Assembly: GCF_001611555.1 (NCBI RefSeq)
Contig: NZ_LSGP01000001.1
Span: 124,001-188,000 of the forward strand
Direction of reading: 5' to 3'
DNA: 64,000 nt
From: Anaerosporomusa subterranea
GTDB taxonomy: Bacteria; Bacillota; Negativicutes; Sporomusales; Acetonemataceae
Below the pieces are notes generated by a model, which searched no databases, was not told where the DNA came from, and saw nothing but the letters and a program-made list of their open reading frames with translations. A program made the position numbers and the translations under genes. Within the stretch, counting starts at the first letter, position 1. Each line of letters starts with the position of its first letter. Shown piece by piece: positions 27,355 through 37,063 of this stretch.

Positions 27355-27402
27355 AAGTATAATATCCTATTATCTGGGATTGAACTAGGTCTACATTCCT
27401 TA

Positions 27403-28335
27403 TCACCATATTGCTTTATCTCTGGGAATTAGAATTTCCACAAGCCGCGCAAACCGTCCTGCCACTGGCAGGACTGCCAGAGACGAGATCACGTTGAAGG
27501 CTGTGTGTAATACCGCGACCTGTACGGCGGGATCTGTGGAAATTCGCTCGGTTATAGTAACGAGTTGTTCGGTTATAGGCAAAAACAATAGGATGCCCAA
27601 CAGATTCACTAAGACATGCGCAGCAGCTACTCGTTTTGCAGCTAGCGGTGCTATAGCGCTTACAAGGACGGACGAAAGACAAGAGCCTAGATTGGACCCA
27701 TAAACAATATATGCTGCAGTTGTTAAGCCAAATACACCATTATCAGTCAGCGTCATTACCATGACAGTGGCCGCGCTGCTAGACTGAAACATAAATGTAA
27801 TCAATACTCCTGCCAGAATTCCTAGCCAAGTGCTCGAGTCAGCTAACCGTAGTAGGCGGTGAACCGGTTCGAGAGCTTGCAGTTCAGTCATTCCAGTGTT
27901 GAGCAGATACAAACCGCAAAACATGCCCAATAGGCCTGTTGCTGCTAGACCGATGTTGCGAGTTCTTCGGAATAGGAGACTGATGCCAGAAAAACATAGC
28001 AACAATGGTAGCAGCTTATCTGTATTCAAGAAGCTTAGTAATCCCACAGTTGAACAAGTGCCGATGTTAGCGCCCAAGATGATGCCAAATGCCTGGCGAA
28101 ACGTCAGGTATTCGGCGGTGACTAAGCCGATGGTCAATAAACAAACAGCTGTGCTGCTCTGAAACAATGCCGCGGCGAGCGTTCCTGTCACTAAGCCTCT
28201 CCAGGGAGTGCCAGTTGCCACTGAAAGCATTTTCTGCAAGCGATACCACAATAAGCAACTTAGTCCATAACGCATAAGCAGTAAACCGCCTGCTAATAAA
28301 AAAACACCCAGTAGTAGGGCGAGTAGATTAGCCAA
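27403..28335 (-). CDS. Na+/phosphate cotransporter family protein (NptA-like)
   Basis: 310-residue membrane protein with the duplicated signature of PNaS transporters: AALFQSSTAVCLLTIGLV near residue 55 and FMFQSSSAATVMVM near 180, plus GANIGTCSTVG and GSNLGSCLSS. It lacks the C-terminal PhoU-like domain present in longer homologues. TTG start, GGAGGTG nine bases upstream. Probably imports phosphate or a related anion; no phosphate genes are adjacent. Confidence 0.85.
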   Translation of the reverse strand: MANLLALLLGVFLLAGGLLLMRYGLSCLLWYRLQKMLSVATGTPWRGLVTGTLAAALFQSSTAVCLLTIGLVTAEYLTFRQAFGIILGANIGTCSTVGLLSFLNTDKLLPLLLCFSGISLLFRRTRNIGLAATGLLGMFCGLYLLNTGMTELQALEPVHRLLRLADSSTWLGILAGVLITFMFQSSSAATVMVMTLTDNGVFGLTTAAYIVYGSNLGSCLSSVLVSAIAPLAAKRVAAAHVLVNLLGILLFLPITEQLVTITERISTDPAVQVAVLHTAFNVISSLAVLPVAGRFARLVEILIPRDKAIW

Positions 28336-28493
28336 ATTGTCGACACCTCCAGGGCAGACCTCTTTCAGTACAATTATAGAAGAGTATATGAAGCGGTAGT
28401 GGGGAAAAGTACTGCTTGAACGGTGACTGTTGCAGGGGATATGCTAATAATGTTGAATCAATTAATTTAGAAGAATGAACAGGGGGATGAAAA

Positions 28494-29066
28494 GTGGATT
28501 GTCATGAGGCTATTTTCGGCAGGAGAAGCTGCCGAAATTTCAAGAATCAACCTGTTGAACCGGAAAAGATTCAGCGGCTGCTCGAAGCAGCACTCTACGC
28601 GCCATCTCCGGCAAATAAGCAGCCCTGGGAATTTATTGTTACCAGTAACCTGAAGTATAATGAGCAAATAAAGGCTACCTCTGATGTAACGAAAGAAAAA
28701 CTTGCTGTCAGAAGCGGTTGGAAGTGGCTGCCGGTTTTTGATCTAAGCTTTTTGTTGCAAGCTCCGACGCTGATTGTCGTGATTGGCGATCCTAGCCGAA
28801 ACGGAGCAGAACAGTTTCTAGATGACCCCAGTCCCGGTTACCTCGAATCCTGCAGCGCAGCAGTGCAGAATTTGATGCTTAGTGCGCATGCCCAAGGATT
28901 GGGAACTCTCTGGTTCTCGCTGTTTGAAAAAGGTGATGTTAGAAAAATATTTGGTATCAGTGAGGATAAAGACCCAATCGGTGTCATTTGTGTCGGCTAC
29001 CCTGAGAAAATTGGCACTCCGCCTGCCCGGAAGGGAATTGAAGACAAAGTTACGTTTCTTGATTAA
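28494..29066 (+). CDS. nitroreductase family protein
   Basis: 190-residue FMN-dependent oxidoreductase. Evidence: the N-terminal FGRRSCRNFKNQPVEPEKI (FMN phosphate-binding Arg residues), ALYAPSPANKQPWEF, and GLGTLWFSLFEKGDVRKIFG with VICVGYPEK at the C-terminal half. GTG start with AGGGGGA upstream. Substrate unknown. A bidirectional terminator follows. Confidence 0.9.
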   Translation: MDCHEAIFGRRSCRNFKNQPVEPEKIQRLLEAALYAPSPANKQPWEFIVTSNLKYNEQIKATSDVTKEKLAVRSGWKWLPVFDLSFLLQAPTLIVVIGDPSRNGAEQFLDDPSPGYLESCSAAVQNLMLSAHAQGLGTLWFSLFEKGDVRKIFGISEDKDPIGVICVGYPEKIGTPPARKGIEDKVTFLD

Positions 29067-29067
29067 T

Positions 29068-29118
29068 AACACGAAGTCCCCTTGGTTGACCACATGGTAG
29101 CCAAGGGGACTTCGTGTT
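29068..29118. terminator. bidirectional terminator, 18-bp stem
   Basis: AACACGAAGTCCCCTTGG (29068-29085) pairs perfectly with 29101-29118. It separates the convergent nitroreductase and glucuronate isomerase genes. Confidence 0.88.
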
Positions 29119-29127
29119 TAATGGATC

Positions 29128-30531
29128 TTATAGTTCAATCCCGAAATACTGCTCTGCATTAGTAAAGCAGATATTTTTCACCATTGCTCCTAGTAATTCG
29201 ATGTCATTTGGTGCCTCGCCGTTTTCTACCCATTCTCCGATCATATTGCAGAGAATACGTCTGAAGTATTCATGCCGAGTATAAGAAAGGAAACTGCGTG
29301 AATCAGTAAGCATGCCGACAAAGCGGCTGAGTAGGCCGATGTTCGCGAGTGTAGTCATTTGCTTGAGCATACCGTCTTTTTGATCATTGAACCACCAGCC
29401 CGAGCCAAATTGCATCTTGCCGGGGACGCCGCCTTGGAAACATCCCGCAATCGTCGACAGTACATCATTATCGCGGGGATTCAGGCAGTAGAGTATAGTC
29501 TTGGGTAGTTCATCTGTGGTATCCAACGCATCAAAAAACTTTGCCAACGGCTCGGCAATTGTATAATCTGCAGTGGCATCAAAGCCAGTATCTGGACCGA
29601 TCAGTCGCATCATGCGGGAGTTGTTGTTGCGGATAGTGCCAATGTGCAGTTGCATGACCCAACCTAAGCGAGCATACTGTTTGCCAAGGAAGACCATGAT
29701 GTGAGTCTTATATTGTTTAACCTCTAATTCAGATAGTTCTTTTCCTTGCAACGCTTTTTGGAGCACGGCATTGGCTTGCTCTTCGGTTGCCGTAGCAAAC
29801 ACGATTGGATCAAGCGCATGGTCAGAGACACGGCAGCCGACTTGGTGGAAGAACTCAAGGCGTTGCAAGAGGGCCTCTTTAACAGCGGCAACTGTTTTGA
29901 TTTCTTTGCCAGTCACGTTAGCCAGCTTAGCAATCCAATCAAGGAAGCCGTCTTTGTCGATGTTGAAGCTCTTATCCGGGCGGAAAGCCGGCAATACCTT
30001 AACGCCGAAGGCAGTATTCTTCGCTAAGGCGATATGGTATTCCAGTGAGTCAGCCGGGTCATCGGTAGTGCAGATAGCTTTGACGTTAGAACGCTTAATC
30101 AATCCTTGAGCAGTGAATTCATCTTTTTGCAGCAGTTCATTACACTTCTCCCAGATTTCATCAGCTGTCTGCGGCGATAGCAGCTTGTCTATGCCGAAAA
30201 AGCGCTTGAGCTCAAGATGAGTCCAATGATATAACGGATTGCCGATACACTGGGTCATCGTCTCGGCCCATTTCATGAATTTATCTTTGTCAGGCGCATC
30301 GCCGGTGATAAATCGCTCGTCAACCCCGTTAGCCCGCATAGCGCGCCATTTGTAGTGATCACCGCCCAACCAGATTTCGGCAATGTTGCGGTAACGTTTG
30401 TTCTCGGCGACTTCTTTAGGACTCAAATGACAGTGAAAATCGAATATCGGCATTTCTTTGGCATAGTCGTGATACAGGATTTCCGCAGTTTTGTTACTCA
30501 ACAAGAAGTTCTCATCCATAAACTGTTTCAT
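29128..30531 (-). CDS. uxaC: glucuronate isomerase
   Basis: 467-residue amidohydrolase-fold enzyme that isomerises glucuronate to fructuronate (and galacturonate to tagaturonate). Motifs: [20 protein letters not shown] near residue 28, [33 protein letters not shown] near the end. ATG at 30531 follows an AAAGGCGGG site. No other hexuronate genes (uxaA/B, kdgK) are nearby, so it is an isolated member of the pathway here. Confidence 0.95.
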   Translation of the reverse strand: MKQFMDENFLLSNKTAEILYHDYAKEMPIFDFHCHLSPKEVAENKRYRNIAEIWLGGDHYKWRAMRANGVDERFITGDAPDKDKFMKWAETMTQCIGNPLYHWTHLELKRFFGIDKLLSPQTADEIWEKCNELLQKDEFTAQGLIKRSNVKAICTTDDPADSLEYHIALAKNTAFGVKVLPAFRPDKSFNIDKDGFLDWIAKLANVTGKEIKTVAAVKEALLQRLEFFHQVGCRVSDHALDPIVFATATEEQANAVLQKALQGKELSELEVKQYKTHIMVFLGKQYARLGWVMQLHIGTIRNNNSRMMRLIGPDTGFDATADYTIAEPLAKFFDALDTTDELPKTILYCLNPRDNDVLSTIAGCFQGGVPGKMQFGSGWWFNDQKDGMLKQMTTLANIGLLSRFVGMLTDSRSFLSYTRHEYFRRILCNMIGEWVENGEAPNDIELLGAMVKNICFTNAEQYFGIEL

Positions 30532-30677
30532 TTCCAATCCCGCCTTTCGATTCTTTTAGCGCATTCTCTATGTACTTACATCATAATCTGCTAATCTATA
30601 GAATCCTATTGTATATTTTCAGAACTTTTTTTGTTTTTTTTAGCATTTTGCGTTCTTATTGCCGCGCCGACGGTTTG

Positions 30678-30838
30678 TTTGCGAAGTGGACGAGGTTACG
30701 TTTCCACAGAGGAAAGGAGGATACACAGAGGTCACAGAGGAGCAATAACTATTTTGCCATCTATGCTGGGCCCGAAAGTTTAGTCCTCTGTGTCCTCTTT
30801 ACCACTCTGTGCCCTCTGTGGAATAATGCCTCGTACTT
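30678..30838. repeat. CACAGAGG palindromic repeat, copy 2
   Basis: Most of the 30532-30866 gap is this repeat. Left arm 30701-30740 holds CCACAGAGG, ACACAGAGG and CACAGAGG units; right arm 30784-30822 holds the complementary CCTCTGTG units. Flank CGAGGTTACGTTTCCACAGA and centre match copy 1 at 24556. Nothing coding is seen. Confidence 0.75.
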
Positions 30839-30866
30839 TCACGAAAGAACGCGTTCAACGGTTTTC

Positions 30867-31820
30867 TCATGCATCTGGCTGTGGGTTCTTTAGCAGATGC
30901 GGAATAATTGCGGCGATGGGCTGCTGGTAGAGAATTCCCATGGTGATTGGTATCGCTACAGTCATCGGAAAGTAGGTCAGAGCCAGCACCAAACCAAAGC
31001 TGAGATTTCGCAAACCAACGTTATAAATCATAGCCATTTGAACATCTCGAGGACGCCCTTTTATGCCAAATGAACCGACATAACCCAGATAATAACCGGC
31101 AATGACAACCAAAAGCGTAACCAACAGAATTTTGAGCATTGAGGCGTTCCAGACAATTTGTGGCGCGACTAGGGTGGCATTAATGAATATGACGACAAAG
31201 AAACCTATTTTTGATAGCAGGCCGCCGGCACCTTTCGCAAAACCGACGATTTTCCCTTTGGTCCAGTCGTGCAGCGCCATGCCGAGCAAGCTAGGCAAGG
31301 TGATCATGCTGACCAACTCTAACATCATTTTGCCATAGCTGATTTCAATGGTTTGGCCGACAATCAGTTTAAAGTATAAAGGCAGAAACACTGGCACAAT
31401 AAGCGTATCCAGAGTAACTGTGACCAAAGAGAGAGCGACATTGCCCTGGGTGATTGACGCCCAAATAACAGATGTGACACCAACCGGCAATGAGGCGAAG
31501 ATGAGATACGCTAGTCGCGTATGAGGATCATCGGCATAGAATAGTGCGCCAACTGCCCAGGCGATAATCGGGGAGGCGATATGAATTAGCAGCAGCGACC
31601 ACAACGGTAGCCAAGGCTGATTGAGGATTTTCACAAAACTCTTGATGCTGATCGTTAATGAGGTGATAAACGTCATATAACCGAATAGTGCAACAACAAT
31701 AAACCGAACAGTCGGAGAATCTGGAACCCGGATGGAAAAGCCAGCAAGCAACGCGGAAAAAGTAATCAAGAACATGTGACTGCCAATCCATTCGTTCCAC
31801 TTCGTAATCTTTTGCAACAT
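30867..31820 (-). CDS. bile acid:sodium symporter (BASS) family transporter
   Basis: 317-residue membrane protein with about nine or ten helices. BASS-like segments include LIFASLPVGVTSVIWASITQGN, VTLDTLIVPVFLPLY, and near the end YNVGLRNLSFGLVLAL. In prokaryotes these carry diverse organic anions, so substrate is uncertain. AAAGGAGG precedes the ATG. Monocistronic. Confidence 0.82.
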   Translation of the reverse strand: MLQKITKWNEWIGSHMFLITFSALLAGFSIRVPDSPTVRFIVVALFGYMTFITSLTISIKSFVKILNQPWLPLWSLLLIHIASPIIAWAVGALFYADDPHTRLAYLIFASLPVGVTSVIWASITQGNVALSLVTVTLDTLIVPVFLPLYFKLIVGQTIEISYGKMMLELVSMITLPSLLGMALHDWTKGKIVGFAKGAGGLLSKIGFFVVIFINATLVAPQIVWNASMLKILLVTLLVVIAGYYLGYVGSFGIKGRPRDVQMAMIYNVGLRNLSFGLVLALTYFPMTVAIPITMGILYQQPIAAIIPHLLKNPQPDA

Positions 31821-31951
31821 AGTATGGACCTCCTTTAATGCCGGAACGACTATTTTATTGTAGCACTAAATCCATAGGTCGGCTAGGCAGGAGAAATTTA
31901 CTTGACGGTTAATTTAATGAGTATAATGATAATTTTGAAAGTAGGGATATG

Positions 31952-33001
31952 ATGCAGCAAATTCACGTCGGTCTCATCGGCTATGGCCTTTCCGGATCGG
32001 TATTTCATGCGCCGCTGATTCATTCGATGAATGAGTTTTTCATAAGAACTGTGGTTTCCTCTTCGCCTGATAAAGTTTATGACGACTATTCGTATGTCTC
32101 GGTCGTTCCCAGCATAGAGGAGCTATTAGCCGAACCAGACATTCAGCTAGTCGTGATTACCAGTCCTAACTCAACGCATTATTCGTATGCCAAACAAGCT
32201 TTACTAGCAGGCAAGCATGTTGTCGTTGAGAAGCCTTTCGTCAACTCGGTGCAGGAAGCTGATGAGCTAATTGCTCTGGCGGCTGAGCGCAACCTGATTC
32301 TCAGCGTTTTTCAGAATCGTCGCTGGGATAACGATTTCCTGACTGTCAAGAAATGCATTCAAGAAGGTGTGCTTGGCGACATCTATTTGTACGAAGCTCA
32401 CTATGATTTTTTCCGGCCGCAGGTCGGGCCAAAGTGGAAGGAGCATGCAGGCGAAGGCACAGGGGCGTTGTATGACCTCGGCCCACATTTAATTGATCAA
32501 GCATTACAACTGTTTGGTATGCCTGAAGCTGTCTCGGCAGAATTGGTGAAACAACGGCCTGGAGCAGAAGTGGACGATTTCTTCCATTTGGTTATGCACT
32601 ACGGCTCTCTGCGTGTGGTTCTGCAAGCCAGCAGCATTATTAAGCAGGCGGGGCCGCATTTTCAGGTTCATGGGAATCAAGGCAGTCTGATCAAGTATGG
32701 CATGGACCCGCAGCAAAGCGATTTGCAGCGCGGTCTGCGACCCGGCAATCCCACTTGGGGTAAAGATAAGGAAGAACTGTATGCTGAGGTAACGCTAGGC
32801 AGAAATCTGACGCTTAGTTCCCGCTTGGAGACAATTCCTGGTTGCTATGAAGCCTATTACCAAGGCATCCTCAACTCTATTGTTAACGGCGCGCCGCCGC
32901 CTGTGTCGGCGATCGAGGCGAGAAATGTCATGCTGGTGATTGAATATGCCATGCAAAGTCATAACCAACAACGAGTTATCGCACTGCCGAAAAACGTCTA
33001 A
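31952..33001 (+). CDS. Gfo/Idh/MocA-family oxidoreductase
   Basis: 349-residue NAD(P)-dependent dehydrogenase, closest in feel to scyllo-inositol dehydrogenase/YdgJ-type members. Rossmann motif GLIGYGLSGSVFHAPLI, the EKPFVNSVQEAD catalytic Lys region, and GTGALYDLGPHLIDQAL with the conserved His. Two consecutive ATGs exist; the second is better spaced from TAGGG. The HIT-family gene follows 34 bases on. Sugar or polyol substrate not determinable. Confidence 0.88.
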   Translation: MQQIHVGLIGYGLSGSVFHAPLIHSMNEFFIRTVVSSSPDKVYDDYSYVSVVPSIEELLAEPDIQLVVITSPNSTHYSYAKQALLAGKHVVVEKPFVNSVQEADELIALAAERNLILSVFQNRRWDNDFLTVKKCIQEGVLGDIYLYEAHYDFFRPQVGPKWKEHAGEGTGALYDLGPHLIDQALQLFGMPEAVSAELVKQRPGAEVDDFFHLVMHYGSLRVVLQASSIIKQAGPHFQVHGNQGSLIKYGMDPQQSDLQRGLRPGNPTWGKDKEELYAEVTLGRNLTLSSRLETIPGCYEAYYQGILNSIVNGAPPPVSAIEARNVMLVIEYAMQSHNQQRVIALPKNV

Positions 33002-33035
33002 TAGCGCGTGTTTTAGAATAAAGGAGGATGTCACT

Positions 33036-33458
33036 ATGTCTGATCAAACCTGTTTTTACTGTGTAAAGGATCAACGCCTCAACGATCTGATGATCGAAAT
33101 CTGTGAGCTTAAAGCCTCTACCCTATATCTGTTTAAGGAACAGACGTACCGGGGGAGGTGCATTGTCGCTTGCAAAGGCCATGTCAACGAACTATTTGAA
33201 CTACCGCCAGAAGAACGCAATCTGTTCATGGCTGATGTGGCCAATGTAGCAGCAGCGATCAAAAAGGCATTTGGTGCTGACAAGATTAACTATGGCGCTT
33301 ATTCTGACAAACTGCCGCATCTTCATTTTCACCTAGTGCCGAAATATCAGGATGGACCTTCCTGGGGCTCAACCTTTGCGATGTCGCCGGAAGACAAAAT
33401 TATGCTGCAGGAAGCAGAATACAACCAATTGATTCAGAAAATCAAAGAAAGTCTATAG
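33036..33458 (+). CDS. HIT family protein
   Basis: 140-residue histidine-triad nucleotide hydrolase/transferase. The triad reads HLHFHLVP near residue 96. The N-terminal CFYCVKDQRL has a CxxC pair typical of zinc-binding HIT proteins. ATG at 33036 follows AAGGAGG. It sits 12 bases before the dehydratase-like gene, suggesting co-transcription. Confidence 0.92.
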   Translation: MSDQTCFYCVKDQRLNDLMIEICELKASTLYLFKEQTYRGRCIVACKGHVNELFELPPEERNLFMADVANVAAAIKKAFGADKINYGAYSDKLPHLHFHLVPKYQDGPSWGSTFAMSPEDKIMLQEAEYNQLIQKIKESL

Positions 33459-33470
33459 TAGCGGAGGCGG

Positions 33471-34934
33471 ATGCCAGTGATGACCCCTGCTCAATATGAG
33501 GAAAGTTTGCGGCAGATGCGCTTTGACGTCTACCTGATGGGTGAGAAAGTGGAAAACCCGGTAGACCATCCCATCATCCGTCCGTCGATGAATTCTGTGA
33601 AAATGACCTATGCACTAGCGCATAATCCAGAGCATGCAGATCTCATGACTGCGAAATCGCATCTGACTGGCAAGACGATTAACCGGTTTTGCCATCTTCA
33701 CCAAAGTGCTGACGATTTGGTGAAGAAAGTTAAGATGCAGCGACTGCTGGGGCAAAAGACGGCAGCTTGCTTTCAACGCTGCGTGGGGATGGACGCGATT
33801 AATGCTGTTGACAGCGTGACCTTTGAAATGGATGCTAAACTGGGGACGAATTATCATGAACGCTTCACAAATTTTTTGCTGCAGATGCAGGAAGAAGACT
33901 GGACTGTAGACGGAGCTATGACTGATCCCAAAGGAAACCGCGGCTTGGCGCCCTCGAAGCAGGCCGATCCAGACCTCTATGTTCGAGTCGTGGAGAAACG
34001 CGCAGATGGCATTGTGGTCAGCGGTGCGAAGGCGCATCAGACCGGTGCGCTGAATTCGCATTGGATACTTGTGATGCCAACCATTGCGCTCGATAAAGCA
34101 GATGCCGCGTATGCTGTATCATTCGTCTTGCCAGCTGACGCAGAGGGAATCCTCTATATCTATGGCCGCCAATCCTGTGACACCCGCAAGCTGGAAGGTG
34201 GCGACATCGATGTGGGCAACCGGAATTTCGGCGGTCATGAAGCTTTGATGGTGTTTGATCACGTTTTTGTTCCCTGGGATCAGGTCTTCATGTGCGGAGA
34301 AACTGAATTCAGCGGCGCTTTGGTTGAACGGTTTGCTGCCTATCACCGTCAAAGTTATGGCGGCTGTAAAGTCGGCGTTGGTGATGTGCTCATTGGCGCA
34401 AGCGCTCTGGCGGCTGAATATAACGGAGCGGCTAAAGCATCAGCAGTTAAAGACAAGCTGATCGAGATGGTTCACCTCAATGAAACCTTATACGCCTGCG
34501 GCATCGCCTGCTCATGCGAAGGCTGCCCCACCGCCTCAGGCAACTACTTGGTTGACCTGCTGTTAGCTAATGTCTGCAAGCAAAATGTCACTCGTTTTCC
34601 CTATGAAATTGCCCGCTTGGCAGAAGATATCGCTGGCGGTCTGATGGTAACCATGCCGTCAGAGCAAGACTTGCGCCATCCGGAAATTGGTAAGATTGTC
34701 GAGAAGTACTTCTGCGGCGTTGCCGATGTGCCGACCGAATTTAGGCTGCGCGTACTGCGCTTGATTGAAAATCTCACCCTTGGCACAGCTGCTGTCGGCT
34801 ACCGCACTGAATCGATGCACGGCGCTGGCTCGCCGCAGGCGCAGCGGATCATGATTTCTCGGCAGAGCGATCTTGAGGCAAAGAAGGATTTGGCGCGGGC
34901 AATTGCAGGGATACCAGGAAAAAATTCTGATTAG
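33471..34934 (+). CDS. 4-hydroxybutyryl-CoA dehydratase/4-hydroxyphenylacetate 3-hydroxylase family protein
   Basis: 487-residue flavoprotein of the HpaB superfamily. The [4Fe-4S] ligands of 4-hydroxybutyryl-CoA dehydratase (AbfD) are all present: Cys100 and Cys104 in AACFQRCVGMDA, His292 and Cys299 in YHRQSYGGCKVG. This favours an oxygen-independent dehydratase over a monooxygenase. The family's vinylacetyl-CoA isomerase activity may also be present. No other aminobutyrate or succinate-semialdehyde genes are adjacent. Start ATG follows GGAGG; GTG at 33477 is an alternative. Confidence 0.85.
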   Translation: MPVMTPAQYEESLRQMRFDVYLMGEKVENPVDHPIIRPSMNSVKMTYALAHNPEHADLMTAKSHLTGKTINRFCHLHQSADDLVKKVKMQRLLGQKTAACFQRCVGMDAINAVDSVTFEMDAKLGTNYHERFTNFLLQMQEEDWTVDGAMTDPKGNRGLAPSKQADPDLYVRVVEKRADGIVVSGAKAHQTGALNSHWILVMPTIALDKADAAYAVSFVLPADAEGILYIYGRQSCDTRKLEGGDIDVGNRNFGGHEALMVFDHVFVPWDQVFMCGETEFSGALVERFAAYHRQSYGGCKVGVGDVLIGASALAAEYNGAAKASAVKDKLIEMVHLNETLYACGIACSCEGCPTASGNYLVDLLLANVCKQNVTRFPYEIARLAEDIAGGLMVTMPSEQDLRHPEIGKIVEKYFCGVADVPTEFRLRVLRLIENLTLGTAAVGYRTESMHGAGSPQAQRIMISRQSDLEAKKDLARAIAGIPGKNSD

Positions 34935-34977
34935 GGATTTAACGCCAGTTATAACTCAGACAAGAATGGATACCAAG

Positions 34978-35016
34978 AGGTTCCGGCTGTGCCGTTATGG
35001 AGAGTCGGAACTTTTT
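34978..35016 (+). terminator. terminator after the dehydratase gene
   Basis: AGGTTCCG (34978-34985) pairs with CGGAACTT (35006-35013, one G-T pair) over a 20-base loop, with five Ts. Likely intrinsic terminator. Confidence 0.65.
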
Positions 35017-35163
35017 CTATATTGGTGTCACCTATCGTACAGAATGGCAATATCCTTTATATCTGAGAAAACTGTACTTTAGACTTCGATCAGAAATTAG
35101 CAGGATTCCGTCCTGACAAAAAGAATTAACACGGTAATCTAGGGAATTGAAAGGAATTATCTC

Positions 35164-36975
35164 ATGTCACAACTCAAGCAGATTGAACAGTCGGCTCAGC
35201 ACGTTGCGGAAGCTATCGCCAGCGTGCTTGGGGTAGAAGTAACGATTGTCGATGATAGTCTTTTGCGTATTGCTGGAACGGGACGTTACCTGGAAACGAT
35301 CGGAGCGCAGCTTGCTATTGACTCCGTTTTTGCACAAGTTTTACGTAGTAAACGCGGCTTCATTATTACTGATCCAGGCAAGCATAATGTCTGTGTGACC
35401 TGTCAGATTCGTGAGAGTTGTCCTGAACAGGCTCAAGTCTGCTGTCCAATTATATTCGAAGAAGCAGCTATCGGAGTCATCGCGTTAATTGCTTTTACTG
35501 CGAAACAGCGGCAAACGCTTTTAGAACAGCAGCAGGATTTGTTCGGGTTTATTGATCGTATGGCCGAGCTTTTAGCAAGTAAGATTGCTGAACAAGAAAA
35601 CCTCAATCGGCTGCAAGTCGCAAAAAATCAACTCGAAACAGTTTTGAATACGGTTCAAGAAGGTATTATTGCGGCTGATCAATTCGGCCGTATCGTTAGA
35701 CTGAATACCGCAGCAAAGAAGATGTTGGGTGTTAGCGCTGCTCAAGCTATCGGCACTAGTCTTACTAGTCTGTTACCAGGGTTGGAAGTGGAAGCTGTGA
35801 TTGATGCTGGACGAGAAATCTCCAACCGGGAAATTACCCGTAATGTCAATGGGCGAAGGCTTCATTGTATGGTGACTGCAAAGCCTTGGTCTGAAGGCGG
35901 ACTTGCCTGCGGCATTGTTGCTACTTTGCGTGAGATGGCTGAGGTTCGCAAATTCGTGTCTCAGTTATCTAGCCAAACCTTCCACTACACGTTAGACATG
36001 ATCTTGGGAGACAGTCAATTGTTACGCGCGACGAAAGACAGTGCTGCCAAAGCGGCTGATAGCAATACTACCGTTCTCATCCAAGGAGAAAGCGGTACTG
36101 GCAAAGAATTGTTCGCGCGAGCGATTCACTACGGCGGCGAACGCAAGTATAAGCCCTTTATCGCGATTAATTGCGCTGCGATTCCTGAGGCCTTGTTGGA
36201 AAGTGAACTATTTGGTTATGAAGAGGGAGCGTTTACCGGTGCTCGCCGTGGCGGAAAACCTGGGAAATTTGAGTTAGCGGATGGCGGAACAATCTTTTTA
36301 GATGAAATTGGGGATATGTCGCTTTCGCTGCAAGCCAAGTTGCTGCGCGTGCTCCAAGAACGCCGCATCGAACGTGTCGGCGGCTTAGACGGTTTTCGGG
36401 TAGACGTCCGTATTATTGGAGCAACTCATAAGGATATCGACATAATGGTTAAAAACGGGGAATTCCGTGAGGATCTCTATTATCGGATCAATGTTTTTCC
36501 TCTGTATATTCCGGCGCTGCGCTATCGACAAGACGATTTGCCATTACTAATACAAACGTTTATTACCAAGTATGCTTCTGCTCTCAGCAAAGAGATCAGT
36601 GCAATCGATGCGGATGCTTTTCAAACGTTGCAGAGCTACCAGTGGCCCGGAAATGTAAGAGAACTGGAGAATACAATCGAATACTTAGTCAATATTGAAA
36701 CTGGGAACACCATTTCTAAGCGATCAATTCCTGCCCGGATCAAAGAAAAAACAGCTACAGCTCATAATAAGCTGACTGGAGTTGTTCCGCTCGCCGAATT
36801 GGAAAGAACGGCTATTAATAGTGCGCTCGAAAGATTTGGGCCTTCAGCCGAGGGGAAGAACAAGGTTGCGCAAGCACTGGGTATCAGTAAGGCGACTTTA
36901 TACCGGAAACTAAAAGAGTATAATTGCATTTCTCAAATTGAGACACTGTCTCAATTTGAGAAACCAAAGCAATAA
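35164..36975 (+). CDS. sigma-54-dependent transcriptional activator with Cys-rich sensor domain
   Basis: 603 residues. N-terminal sensor domain (about 1-145) with cysteines at 77, 80, 86, 93 and 94; PAS domain (about 150-260; VLNTVQEGIIAADQFGRIV); AAA+ core with Walker A GESGTGKE, the sigma-54 contact loop EGAFTGA and LDEIGDM; and a Fis-type helix-turn-helix (NKVAQALGISKATLYRKLKE) at the end. Its last codons overlap two palindromic sites. It most likely activates the adjacent cysteine desulfidase-family gene through the sigma-54 promoter at 37064. Confidence 0.94.
   Translation: MSQLKQIEQSAQHVAEAIASVLGVEVTIVDDSLLRIAGTGRYLETIGAQLAIDSVFAQVLRSKRGFIITDPGKHNVCVTCQIRESCPEQAQVCCPIIFEEAAIGVIALIAFTAKQRQTLLEQQQDLFGFIDRMAELLASKIAEQENLNRLQVAKNQLETVLNTVQEGIIAADQFGRIVRLNTAAKKMLGVSAAQAIGTSLTSLLPGLEVEAVIDAGREISNREITRNVNGRRLHCMVTAKPWSEGGLACGIVATLREMAEVRKFVSQLSSQTFHYTLDMILGDSQLLRATKDSAAKAADSNTTVLIQGESGTGKELFARAIHYGGERKYKPFIAINCAAIPEALLESELFGYEEGAFTGARRGGKPGKFELADGGTIFLDEIGDMSLSLQAKLLRVLQERRIERVGGLDGFRVDVRIIGATHKDIDIMVKNGEFREDLYYRINVFPLYIPALRYRQDDLPLLIQTFITKYASALSKEISAIDADAFQTLQSYQWPGNVRELENTIEYLVNIETGNTISKRSIPARIKEKTATAHNKLTGVVPLAELERTAINSALERFGPSAEGKNKVAQALGISKATLYRKLKEYNCISQIETLSQFEKPKQ
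36929..36963. promoter_or_regulatory. upstream activator sites 1 and 2 (paired palindromes)
   Basis: TCTCAAATTGAGA (36931-36943) and TCTCAATTTGAGA (36949-36961) are each palindromes around a central base and together form a 15-bp inverted repeat. They encode the S-Q-I-E and S-Q-F-E segments of the activator's C-terminus. Position about 105-135 bases upstream of a sigma-54 promoter fits an enhancer. Confidence 0.7.
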
Positions 36976-37007
36976 CAACATTTCGGTGCTATTTAAGAGT
37001 GTTGCTG

Positions 37008-37020
37008 TCTCGTTTTGAGA
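37008..37020. promoter_or_regulatory. upstream activator site 3
   Basis: TCTCGTTTTGAGA matches the consensus TCTCAAnTTGAGA of the two upstream sites at ten of the twelve defined positions. It lies about 45 bases upstream of the -24 element. Confidence 0.5.
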
Positions 37021-37063
37021 ATGAAAGCGGCAAGCGTTCTCTTGGCAAGCCGCATCCGCCGTG

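Noticed and set aside
24556-30838. CRISPR array from CACAGAGG units
   Set aside because: Units are short, irregular and form inverted arms; no regular spacers or cas genes.
31922-31940. Possible Fur box before the Gfo/Idh/MocA gene
   Set aside because: Only the left half (ATAATGATAAT) matches; the right half does not, about 13 of 19.
33471-34934. Aromatic 4-hydroxyphenylacetate 3-monooxygenase
   Set aside because: All four Fe-S ligands of 4-hydroxybutyryl-CoA dehydratase are present, and the setting is anaerobic.
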